Assembly: GCA_016713525.1 (NCBI GenBank)
Contig: JADJOZ010000016.1
Coordinates: 62,001 to 126,000 of the forward strand
DNA from: Bacteroidota bacterium
GTDB lineage: Bacteria; Bacteroidota; Bacteroidia; AKYH767-A; OLB10
Reading direction: 5' to 3'
DNA: 64,000 nucleotides
Shown here: one piece after another, positions 38,856-46,361 of the stretch
How the letters are laid out: each line of letters opens with the position of its first letter
How positions within the stretch are numbered: position 1 is the stretch's first letter
The notes under the pieces: generated by a model
Told to the model about the DNA's origin: nothing
Database searches by the model: none
The model's input: only the letters and a program-made list of their open reading frames with translations
Made by a program: the position numbers and the translations under genes

Positions 38856-40076
38856 TTGAACAAGAAAAAAATAATTAACGACCCTGTTTATGGTTTCATT
38901 ACCATACCTTTTGAAATCGTCCACGACATTATTGAGCACCCCTGGTTTCAACGGCTTAGCCGGATTCGCCAGTTGGGACTCACCTATCTCGTTTATCCCG
39001 GAGCACTTCATACCCGCTTTCATCATACCATTGGTGCACTTCATTTAATGACCGGAGCAATTGAAACGCTTAAGTCTAAAGGTCACCACATTACCGATGA
39101 AGAAGCTGAGGGTGCTTGTATCGCAATTCTGATGCACGACATCGGCCATGGTCCGTTTTCGCATGCACTGGAAAACCTGCTCGCCAAAAATGTTTCCCAT
39201 GAATACCTCTCCGAACTTTTTATGAATCGGCTGAATATGGAATTCCATGGCAAACTAGAAGTGGCGATCCGTATTTTCAACAACCAACACCCGAAAAGGT
39301 TTTTGCATCAATTGGTTTCCAGCCAGTTGGATGTAGATCGCCTCGACTATCTGAACCGCGACAGTTTCTTTACCGGTGTCTCGGAAGGGGTTATCAGCTC
39401 CGATCGCATCATTAAAATGCTCGATATTGCCGATGGAAATCTGGTGGTGGAAGAAAAAGGAATTTATTCTGTCGAAAAGTTTATAACCGCCCGCCGACTC
39501 ATGTACTGGCAGGTTTATCTCCATAAAACTGTGCTGGCCGCCGAACACATGCTGGTCAACATTATTACCAGAGCACGCCAGCTTTCCCTTGGCGGGGATA
39601 TCCTTTTCGGCACGCCTTCATTCCTCGACTTTCTACAAAATGAACATCAAAAGGCTGATTTTGAGTCGAATCCGGCAATCCTTGCCAATTTTGCCAACCT
39701 CGATGATTTTGATGTTTTTACTTCGGTAAAAGAATGGTGTAACCATCCCGACAAGGTACTTTCAACCCTTTGCCAGGGATTGGTAAACAGAAAACTTTAC
39801 AAAATTGAAATCCGCAAAGAAGCCTTCGATACAGGTGAAATCAGGAAACTCCGGGAAGAAATTAGTGCTGCTTTGAACATTTCAATTGAGGAAGCCGCCT
39901 ACTTTGCATTCGCCGATTCCATCCAGAATAATGCTTACAGCTCAACGGATGACAAAATTAATATTCTTTTCAAAGACGGAACTATCGTTGATATAGCCAA
40001 GGCATCCGATAATTTCAATATTAATGCACTGACCCAGCCTGTTACCAAACATTTTCGCTGCATTTACAGACCATAA
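38856..40076 (+). CDS. HD-domain phosphohydrolase
   Basis: A 406-residue HD-superfamily protein of the dGTPase-like type. RFHHTIGALHLM and ILMHDIGHGPFSHALE give the H...HD metal-binding residues, and SSQLDVDRLDYLNRDS supplies the last Asp. It starts with TTG (38856), since the family N-terminus MNKKKIINDPVYGFI fits exactly at that codon and no ATG is nearby. Members hydrolyse nucleotides or nucleic acid ends; the substrate here is unknown. It lies upstream of lpxD in a gene order I recall from other Bacteroidota, although a promoter intervenes. Confidence 0.88.
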   Translation: MNKKKIINDPVYGFITIPFEIVHDIIEHPWFQRLSRIRQLGLTYLVYPGALHTRFHHTIGALHLMTGAIETLKSKGHHITDEEAEGACIAILMHDIGHGPFSHALENLLAKNVSHEYLSELFMNRLNMEFHGKLEVAIRIFNNQHPKRFLHQLVSSQLDVDRLDYLNRDSFFTGVSEGVISSDRIIKMLDIADGNLVVEEKGIYSVEKFITARRLMYWQVYLHKTVLAAEHMLVNIITRARQLSLGGDILFGTPSFLDFLQNEHQKADFESNPAILANFANLDDFDVFTSVKEWCNHPDKVLSTLCQGLVNRKLYKIEIRKEAFDTGEIRKLREEISAALNISIEEAAYFAFADSIQNNAYSSTDDKINILFKDGTIVDIAKASDNFNINALTQPVTKHFRCIYRP

Positions 40077-40170
40077 TCACTTGTTTTAGTCTGAAAAACC
40101 AATCAAATGAGGGGCTAAAACTGTAAAACCTTCCTATTCTGTTACAAATCACAACTATTGACAATCAAAA

Positions 40171-40202
40171 TGTGGCAGATTAAAGCATAATTTCTACCTT
40201 TG
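40171..40202 (+). promoter_or_regulatory. Promoter of the lpxD-lpxC/fabZ-lpxA operon
   Basis: TGTG (40171-40174, 3 of 4 to TTTG), a 20-nt spacer, then TACCTTTG (40195-40202), an exact TAnnTTTG box. The leader to the lpxD ATG at 40247 would be about 37 nt. Confidence 0.6.
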
Positions 40203-40246
40203 TTCTTTGGATCAGTAGCCTAAACTGAGGCACTAATTATCCCAAT

Positions 40247-41287
40247 ATGGAATTCACAGCCAAACAAATCAGCGACTTATTGCAGGGAACCATTGATGGC
40301 GACCCGGGCACTACGGTTAATAAGCTTGCAAAAATTGAGGAAGGTACTCCCGGCTCTCTGTCTTTTCTTGGTAATCCAAAGTACATCGAATACGTTTATA
40401 CATCAAAAGCGTCCATCATTATTGTTGGCAACGATTTTGTTCCTGAAAATCCTGTAAGTGCTACTTTGATCCGTGTTGAAGATGCCCGTGGTAGTTTTGC
40501 CAAATTATTGGAAATGTACAATCAGGTGATGCGCGATAAAAAAGGAATTGAAACGCCTTCATTCATTGCCTCCTCTGCTACTGTTGGGAATGATCCATAT
40601 ATCGGAGCTTTTGCCTACATAGGAAATAAAGTAAAGCTGGGTAATAATGTAAAAATTTACCCTAATTGCTATATCGGTGACAATGTTACTATCGGCGATA
40701 ACACCACGCTTTTTGCAGGTGCTAAAATTTATTCTGATTGTGTGATTGGTGCATCTGTTACCATTCATGCAGGAGTAATTATTGGTGGTGACGGATTTGG
40801 TTTTGCTCCTTCATCCGGAAGTTATGCTAAGGTGGCTCAAATTGGAAATGTGATTATTGAAGATCATGTTGAAATTGGTTCAGGCACCACTATCGACCGC
40901 GCAACTCTTGGTTCAACCATTATCCGCAAAGGAGTTAAACTCGATAATCTAATACAAATAGCTCACAATGTTGAAGTGGGAGCAAATACTGTAATAGCAG
41001 CCCAGACCGGCATTGCAGGTTCAACAAAAATTGGTAAAGATTGCATGATCGGCGGACAAGTAGGAATTGTTGGTCATATTACCATTGCCGATAATACCAA
41101 AATAGCAGCGCAGTCAGGTGTTGGCTCTGCAGTTACTGAACCCGGACAAATTATCCAGGGCTCACCGGCATTCGGCATTAGCGATTACAGAAGAAGTTAT
41201 GTAGTTTTTAGAAAACTGCCTGATCTTGAAAAAAAGATTTCTGAACTAGAAAAAGCTTTGGCAGAAATCAGGCAAACTATTTCCTGA
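40247..41287 (+). CDS. lpxD: UDP-3-O-(3-hydroxyacyl)glucosamine N-acyltransferase
   Basis: A 346-residue cytoplasmic acyltransferase, third step of lipid A synthesis. Residues 1-100 form the N-terminal uridine-binding domain (LSFLGNPKYIEYVYTSKAS). The rest is a left-handed parallel beta-helix of hexapeptide repeats (IGDNVTIGDNTTLFAGAKI), with the catalytic His in IQIAHNVEVGANTVI, and a C-terminal helix (LPDLEKKISELEKAL) for trimer formation. It heads an operon with lpxC-fabZ (7 nt gap) and lpxA. Confidence 0.96.
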   Translation: MEFTAKQISDLLQGTIDGDPGTTVNKLAKIEEGTPGSLSFLGNPKYIEYVYTSKASIIIVGNDFVPENPVSATLIRVEDARGSFAKLLEMYNQVMRDKKGIETPSFIASSATVGNDPYIGAFAYIGNKVKLGNNVKIYPNCYIGDNVTIGDNTTLFAGAKIYSDCVIGASVTIHAGVIIGGDGFGFAPSSGSYAKVAQIGNVIIEDHVEIGSGTTIDRATLGSTIIRKGVKLDNLIQIAHNVEVGANTVIAAQTGIAGSTKIGKDCMIGGQVGIVGHITIADNTKIAAQSGVGSAVTEPGQIIQGSPAFGISDYRRSYVVFRKLPDLEKKISELEKALAEIRQTIS

Positions 41288-41294
41288 AAAAGAA

Positions 41295-42686
41295 ATGATC
41301 AAACAAACAACTATTAAAAACCCGGTTACAGTTTCGGGTGTGGGATTGCATACCGGAGCACTGGTGAATTTGACTTTTAAACCGGCTCCTGCAAATCACG
41401 GTTTTAAATTTAAAAGAATTGATCTCGATGGTCAACCGGTTATTGATGCCGATGTTGATAATGTGGTTGATACTTCCAGAGGTACTACACTCAGTCAGAA
41501 TGGTGCTAAAATCAGTACCACCGAACATGCACTTGCTGCTTTAGTGGGAACTGAAATCGATAACATCATGATTGAAGTCGATGGTCCCGAAGTGCCAATT
41601 ATGGATGGCAGCTCCCGACCTTATATTGATGCTATTCTGAAAGCAGGAATTGAAGAGCAAAATGCGGAACGGATTTATTTTGAACTGAAAGATAATCTCA
41701 CTTTCGAAGAACCTTCCCGCAAGGTTGAAATGCTGGCAGTACCAAGTGCCGACTATCGCATCACGGTAATGGTTGATTATAACTCTCCCGTTTTAGGCAC
41801 CCAACATGCACAGATGCATCTCATAAGTGAATTTCAGGACGAGATTGCACCTTGCCGTACTTTCTGCTTTTTGCATGAACTGGAAATGCTGGTGAAACAC
41901 AATCTCATTAAAGGTGGCGATTTAGATAATGCTATCGTTGTTGTTGATCGCCCCGTTTCACAACAAAAACTTGATGAACTTGCAACACTCTTCAATAAAC
42001 CACAGGTTGAAATTAAAGAAAAAGGAATTCTGAATAATGTACAATTGCATTTTCAGAATGAACCTGCCCGTCATAAATTGTTAGATATAGTTGGTGATCT
42101 CGCCCTTATCGGGATGCCAATTAAAGCTCACATTCTTGCAGCTCGTCCGGGCCATGCAGCCAATGTAGAGTTCGCAAAAAAAATAAAACAACTTGTCAAG
42201 AATGAAAAATCGAAGACTACTGTTCCTGTTTTCGATTTATATGGAACACCTGTCTGCGATATCAATAAAATTGCAAAAAATTTACCCCACCGTTACCCAT
42301 TCTTACTGATTGATAAAATTATTGAACTTACAGATAACCGCGTTGTAGGTGTGAAAAACGTAACCATGAACGAATGGTTTTTTCAGGGACACTTTCCCGA
42401 TAACCCTGTAATGCCCGGCGTACTTATGATTGAAGCCATGGCACAAACCGGAGGCATTTTAGTACTTCACTCTGTTCCTGATCCTGAAAATTACTGGACC
42501 TACTTCCTCCGCATCGATCAGGCTCGTTTCAAACAAAAAGTCGGACCCGGCGATACACTGGTTTTCGATCTGGAACTGATTTCTCCTATCAGAAGAGGTA
42601 TTTGCCACATGGCCGGAAAAGCTTATGTTGGAGATAAAATTGTGATGGAAGCTGAAATGATGGCACAGATTGTAAAAAAGAGCTAA
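41295..42686 (+). CDS. lpxC-fabZ: Bifunctional LpxC deacetylase / FabZ dehydratase
   Basis: A 463-residue fusion characteristic of Bacteroidota. Residues 1-~305 are LpxC, the zinc deacetylase of lipid A synthesis: ISTTEHALAAL and HKLLDIVGDLALIG carry zinc ligands and the catalytic His region. Residues ~315-463 are FabZ, the 3-hydroxyacyl-ACP dehydratase: HRYPFLLIDKI, WFFQGHFPDNPVMPGVLMIE with catalytic His and Glu, then KVGPGDTLVFDLEL. The fusion links acyl-ACP supply to lipid A acylation. lpxA follows after 5 nt. Confidence 0.97.
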   Translation: MIKQTTIKNPVTVSGVGLHTGALVNLTFKPAPANHGFKFKRIDLDGQPVIDADVDNVVDTSRGTTLSQNGAKISTTEHALAALVGTEIDNIMIEVDGPEVPIMDGSSRPYIDAILKAGIEEQNAERIYFELKDNLTFEEPSRKVEMLAVPSADYRITVMVDYNSPVLGTQHAQMHLISEFQDEIAPCRTFCFLHELEMLVKHNLIKGGDLDNAIVVVDRPVSQQKLDELATLFNKPQVEIKEKGILNNVQLHFQNEPARHKLLDIVGDLALIGMPIKAHILAARPGHAANVEFAKKIKQLVKNEKSKTTVPVFDLYGTPVCDINKIAKNLPHRYPFLLIDKIIELTDNRVVGVKNVTMNEWFFQGHFPDNPVMPGVLMIEAMAQTGGILVLHSVPDPENYWTYFLRIDQARFKQKVGPGDTLVFDLELISPIRRGICHMAGKAYVGDKIVMEAEMMAQIVKKS

Positions 42687-42691
42687 GCAAA

Positions 42692-43483
42692 ATGATCTCA
42701 GATAAAAGCAGCATTCACCCAAATGCGAAACTTGGAGCCAATGTTTCAGTCGATGCATTTACCACGATTTATGGTGATGTTGAGATTGGTGAAGGAACCT
42801 GGATCGGACCGAATGTGACCATCTTTGATGGGGCGCGTATTGGAAAAAACTGTCGCATCTTTCCAGGTGCAGTTATTTCTGCAATCCCTCAGGATCTGAA
42901 ATATGCCGGTGAAAATACCACAACTGAAATCGGTGATAATTGTACCATCCGTGAAATGGTTACAGTTAATAAAGGCACTTTGGCATTAGGAAAAACTGTT
43001 GTCGGCAACAACTGCTTGCTGATGGCTTATGTTCATATAGCTCACGATTGTATTCTCGGTGATAACGTAATACTTGCCAATTCGGTAAATCTTGCGGGAC
43101 ATGTTACTATTGAAGATTATGCTATTCTGGAAGGTTATGTTGGCGTATCGCAATTCATCCGGATTGGTGCCCACAGTTTTATAGGCGGTCAGACAGGAGT
43201 GCGTAAAGATGTTCCTCCTTTCACCAAGGCGGCACGTGAGCCACTTTCATTTGCAGGAATTAATAGTGTGGGATTGAAAAGACGAGGTTACGACAATAAC
43301 TCCATAACTATTATTCAGGATGTTTATCGTATTCTTTATACCAAAGGATACAGTACCAGAAATGCATTGGATATCATTGAAAAAGAAATCCCCGAAAGTC
43401 CGCATAAAGATCAGATTATTGATTTCATCAAATCCTCGGAAAGAGGAATCATGAGAGGTTATTCAGGTGGCGATCACGATTAA
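42692..43483 (+). CDS. lpxA: UDP-N-acetylglucosamine acyltransferase
   Basis: A 263-residue hexapeptide beta-helix enzyme, first step of lipid A synthesis. The catalytic His lies in LLMAYVHIAHDCILGDN, with CTIREMVTVNKGT and YVGVSQFIRIGAHSFIGGQTGV helping to define the substrate groove. The C-terminal ~70 residues form the helical ACP-contact domain (SVGLKRRGYDNNSI). Its last 17 nt overlap the GTG start of the ABC ATPase gene, so the two should be co-translated. Confidence 0.96.
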   Translation: MISDKSSIHPNAKLGANVSVDAFTTIYGDVEIGEGTWIGPNVTIFDGARIGKNCRIFPGAVISAIPQDLKYAGENTTTEIGDNCTIREMVTVNKGTLALGKTVVGNNCLLMAYVHIAHDCILGDNVILANSVNLAGHVTIEDYAILEGYVGVSQFIRIGAHSFIGGQTGVRKDVPPFTKAAREPLSFAGINSVGLKRRGYDNNSITIIQDVYRILYTKGYSTRNALDIIEKEIPESPHKDQIIDFIKSSERGIMRGYSGGDHD

Positions 43484-44120
43484 TAAAACACGACCATTTT
43501 CAGAAATTTCATTGAACGGAATTGGAAAAAAATTCAGAAGTCAGTGGATTTTCAAAAACATAAATTCCGTTTTTTCTAAAGGTGACCGCATCGCTGTATC
43601 GGGACCAAATGGCTCCGGAAAATCAACTTTATTACAGCTTATAGCAGGATATATCACACCCAGTGAAGGAACACTACATTGGAAAAGTGAATCAACTACC
43701 ATTGCTTCCGACCAGCTCTTCCGCCACCTTACCATGGCAGCACCTTACCTGGAGCTGATTGAAGAATTTACACTTGATGAAAACATTCATTTTTTTCTGC
43801 AGCATAAAAAATTCAGAGAGCAATTAAATGCATCACAATTTATTGAAAGAATTGAACTCAGTGCTGCAAGTTCCAAACCGGTAAAATATTTTTCTTCCGG
43901 AATGAAGCAACGTATGAAACTGGGGATGGCTATTCTGGCTCAAACAGATGTATTGTTTTTAGATGAACCTCTTTCAAACCTTGATAAACAAGGCTATGAC
44001 TGGTACCGCAAACTGATCGAAACCATTCCGGCAGAAACCATTGTTTTTGTAGGATCCAATATGGTTAAGGATGAGGCATTCTTTTGTACACGGGAACTCC
44101 ACATTCAGGATTTTAAGTAA
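43467..44120 (+). CDS. ABC transporter ATP-binding protein
   Basis: A 217-residue ATPase. Walker A GPNGSGKSTLLQLIAG is near residue 47, the signature YFSSGMKQRMKLGMAIL follows, then Walker B DVLFLDEPLSNLD and a shortened H-loop region (IVFVGSNMVKDEAFF) with no clear switch His. It starts from GTG (43467) inside lpxA, which gives MAITINKTRPFSEISL. No permease is next to it. The overlap with lpxA hints at envelope transport, but the cargo is unknown. Absence of the switch His could mean weak ATPase activity. Confidence 0.87.
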   Translation: MAITINKTRPFSEISLNGIGKKFRSQWIFKNINSVFSKGDRIAVSGPNGSGKSTLLQLIAGYITPSEGTLHWKSESTTIASDQLFRHLTMAAPYLELIEEFTLDENIHFFLQHKKFREQLNASQFIERIELSAASSKPVKYFSSGMKQRMKLGMAILAQTDVLFLDEPLSNLDKQGYDWYRKLIETIPAETIVFVGSNMVKDEAFFCTRELHIQDFK

Positions 44121-44193
44121 CTCGATCCCTGATAGCATTCTTTTCTGGAAATAATAATCTCCTGAAACCCGGGCAGTAATTTTATCGTATGCT

Positions 44194-44457
44194 ATGTATA
44201 ACCGACATTATATGGCTACGAATTCTACTTCAATTGCGGACAATCAAAGCGGAATCACAGAAAACTCTGTAGAGTCTACATTTTATAATTGTGTTGATAA
44301 AGGCCTGATATATGACCACACAGAGGAGGTTCAGGGCTGGAAGATGAGTTATTTCCGCATTCCGGACACTAAAGAGCCATTAGCCCTTATTCCTGCTGTC
44401 CTGGAAGAACTGCTGATTGTCGGGCTACTATTAGTATTGTTATTAAATAATTGGTAA
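44194..44457 (+). CDS. Hypothetical small single-pass membrane protein
   Basis: An 87-residue protein I do not recognise. The N-terminal ~60 residues are polar, with FYNCVDKGLIYDHTEEVQGW, and the C-terminus is a strongly hydrophobic segment (PAVLEELLIVGLLLVLLLNNW) that could be a tail anchor. A start at 44194 or an in-frame ATG at 44212 (MATNSTS) are both possible. It converges on the coiled-coil gene, the stops being 1 nt apart, with no terminator visible. Confidence 0.55.
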   Translation: MYNRHYMATNSTSIADNQSGITENSVESTFYNCVDKGLIYDHTEEVQGWKMSYFRIPDTKEPLALIPAVLEELLIVGLLLVLLLNNW

Positions 44458-44458
44458 A

Positions 44459-44848
44459 TCAGGCCTGCACGGGTTGTTCTACAAACCTGTGAAATTCAGT
44501 TTTTAAGTCCTGATATAACTTTTCAAAATCATTCAGTCTGGTGATTTGCTTTTGATGCATTTGAAGGATATCACCTATTTCCGTTTTATTTTTTCCTTCC
44601 ATGGTTGCTTCCAACAGGTTTTCATACTGTTTAAAGTCATGGCGCATGATATCAAGAATCTCCTTTTGCAGGATAAATTGATTTTGGAAATGCTCTGCAT
44701 GAGGAGGAACCTGCCTGGGTGTAAATCGAGATACGAAATCACTCAGGTGACTATTCAGTAATTTCAGTTCGTTTTTAATGTCCACAATCCGATGCTGCCA
44801 GGTAGCATGCTCGGCATGGATCTTTGCAATAAGATCATTTGTTTCCAT
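44459..44848 (-). CDS. Hypothetical coiled-coil protein
   Basis: A 129-residue hydrophilic protein with no family I recognise. It is almost entirely helical: heptad-like stretches run through IHAEHATWQHRIVDIKNELK (residues 9-28) and MHQKQITRLNDFEKLYQDLK (~95-115), separated by a proline-rich hinge (RFTPRQVPPHAEHF). Three or more His residues (HAEHATWQH) lie near the N-terminus. It has no signal peptide or membrane segment. It is a single gene facing away from the porX-lpx block. Confidence 0.65.
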   Translation of the reverse strand: METNDLIAKIHAEHATWQHRIVDIKNELKLLNSHLSDFVSRFTPRQVPPHAEHFQNQFILQKEILDIMRHDFKQYENLLEATMEGKNKTEIGDILQMHQKQITRLNDFEKLYQDLKTEFHRFVEQPVQA

Positions 44849-45281
44849 GGTGTTATTATATTAAGTGATTAACAAACCATTTAGAAGGCTCAGCCTGGAA
44901 AGATGGCCGGCGACTTTAAAGAACAACTTGAAGCAGAACGTTAAAATTATATATATAAAGGTTAAAATCAAAAAAAAACGGCATATTTTTTTTAACAAAA
45001 CCGAAACCCTTTTGCAAGGGAAGTTGAACAAAGTGTTCTTAAAACCATTGTTTTGACATGAAAACCAGACAATCTGGTTTGATTCTTTTCATTCATAAAC
45101 AAAACTTACCAGTTGACCAGTATGGCTGAAATTGGCGTCAACAGGACTTTTCACTAAAAAACACAAGCTGAAATCGGCACCAAATCCGGTAAAATCTTAC
45201 AAACGACACAAAGCCTGTCTGAATTGAAACTGCAACCATTTCGCTGGGGGTATTTTTGGAGAGTATCAAATAATACACAGT
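44849..45281. promoter_or_regulatory. Intergenic region with hairpins and promoter of the CHU_C-type gene
   Basis: About 430 bp without a gene. It holds CCCTT-TTGC-AAGGG (45007-45020), a perfect 8-bp hairpin AAACCAGA-CAA-TCTGGTTT (45062-45080), and an exact -7 box TATTTTTG (45251-45258) 23 nt before the ATG at 45282. The nearest TTG (45224-45226) gives a 24-nt spacer, longer than usual. Confidence 0.5.
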
Positions 45282-45725
45282 ATGGGAAATTTTACAAAGA
45301 CAGTATGCCTCGTTTTCTTAATAACAGCATGCACAGCAATGGCGGTATCGGCCCAAAACGTTCAAAACTCAAGAAGGTATCGAGTAGTTGCCTATAAGAA
45401 CGGTAATGCTACGGTGAGCTCAACTTCAAATACTACCGAAGTTGTTCCTTATATGAGTATCTATATTCCAAACTCTTTTACTCCTAATGGTGACGGACTC
45501 AATGACACTTTCGGTGCTTATGGTGAAGCAATCAAAGACTTCCGCATGCAGGTGTTCAATCGCTGGGGTCAGATGATTTTTGAATCGAATAATGTTGAAT
45601 ACCGTTGGGACGGAACTCACGAAGGTACCCAGGTACCCCAGGGTTCTTATGTCTACCGCGTTGTTGCGAAAGGTATAACAGGTAAGCAAACCACCAAGGA
45701 CGGAACAGTTAATATAGTATACTAG
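45282..45725 (+). CDS. Small T9SS type B sorting-domain protein
   Basis: A 147-residue secreted protein. A signal peptide (TVCLVFLITACTAMAVSAQ) is followed by a ~30-residue spacer and then a gliding-motility-type C-terminal domain (CHU_C, T9SS type B): MSIYIPNSFTPNGDGLNDTF, FRMQVFNRWGQMIFESN, YRWDGTHEGTQVPQGSYVY and the final KDGTVNIVY. There is almost no passenger: the protein is essentially a sorting domain. Type B domains are handled by a PorP/SprF-type partner that is usually adjacent, but none is in this window. It stands alone between two intergenic regions. Confidence 0.85.
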   Translation: MGNFTKTVCLVFLITACTAMAVSAQNVQNSRRYRVVAYKNGNATVSSTSNTTEVVPYMSIYIPNSFTPNGDGLNDTFGAYGEAIKDFRMQVFNRWGQMIFESNNVEYRWDGTHEGTQVPQGSYVYRVVAKGITGKQTTKDGTVNIVY

Positions 45726-46361
45726 TGATCAGCGCCGCCCTGAGCGGAGTCGAAGGGGGGGGCATTAATCGTTTATTAAAATATCGATTTTCCTTCTTTC
45801 AAGAAATAAATTTGTCATCTATCATTTATCATCTATCATAAGAACGCAATTACCTTTCTGAGCAAAAATAAAAAATCCTTAATCCTTAATTCTTAATTCT
45901 TAATCTTTAATCCTTAATCCTTACTCCTCTCGTGCTGACTCTCGGAATCATAACACTTTTCAGAAACTACTTTTTAAAAAAGCTTAAAACGGGAAGTGAG
46001 AATTCGTATGTGCCCAGATCGTTATCATACGATCATTATTACTTCAAATGAAAAACTGAAACCCTTTAACAGCAAGGGTTTTCATTTTAATACAAAAGAC
46101 CAACTTTTTGGTGAACGTCACTTTTTTGTGGGTGAATTTTTATAATTGATGGGTAGATCGTAGTTATCAACATCCTGTTAAAAACTTTATGTATTGTAAA
46201 TCAATAACTTACAATACAAAGCCTCCAAAACCCTTGCCAATCAAGGGTTTTATTCTATTTTTGGCATCAACCCCAGTAATACAGCGGGTTTTAATGCTTT
46301 TCGGGAATGGGCCGGCTGTAGAAAAAGGACAAAAACTAACTAACTAACCAATCAACAAAAA
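45726..46361. repeat. Repeat island and leader region before giant gene A
   Basis: 45729-45935 holds the inverted form of the islands: GCCCTGAGCGGAGTCGAAGG (45737 on), TCATCTATCATTTATCATC (about 45813 on) and ~7 copies of TTAATCC/TTAATTC (45875-45922). After it lie hairpin AAACCCTT-TAACAGC-AAGGGTTT (46059-46081) and hairpin AAAACCCTTG-CCAAT-CAAGGGTTTT (46227-46251). The promoter of gene A begins in the second hairpin. No gene is seen. Confidence 0.7.
46234..46263 (+). promoter_or_regulatory. Promoter of giant gene A, overlapping an inverted repeat
   Basis: TTG (46234-46236), 19-nt spacer, then exact TATTTTTG (46256-46263). The -33 element lies in the left arm of the 10-bp inverted repeat 46227-46251, so a bound protein or cruciform would cover it. 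The leader to the ATG is about 90 nt. Confidence 0.65.
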
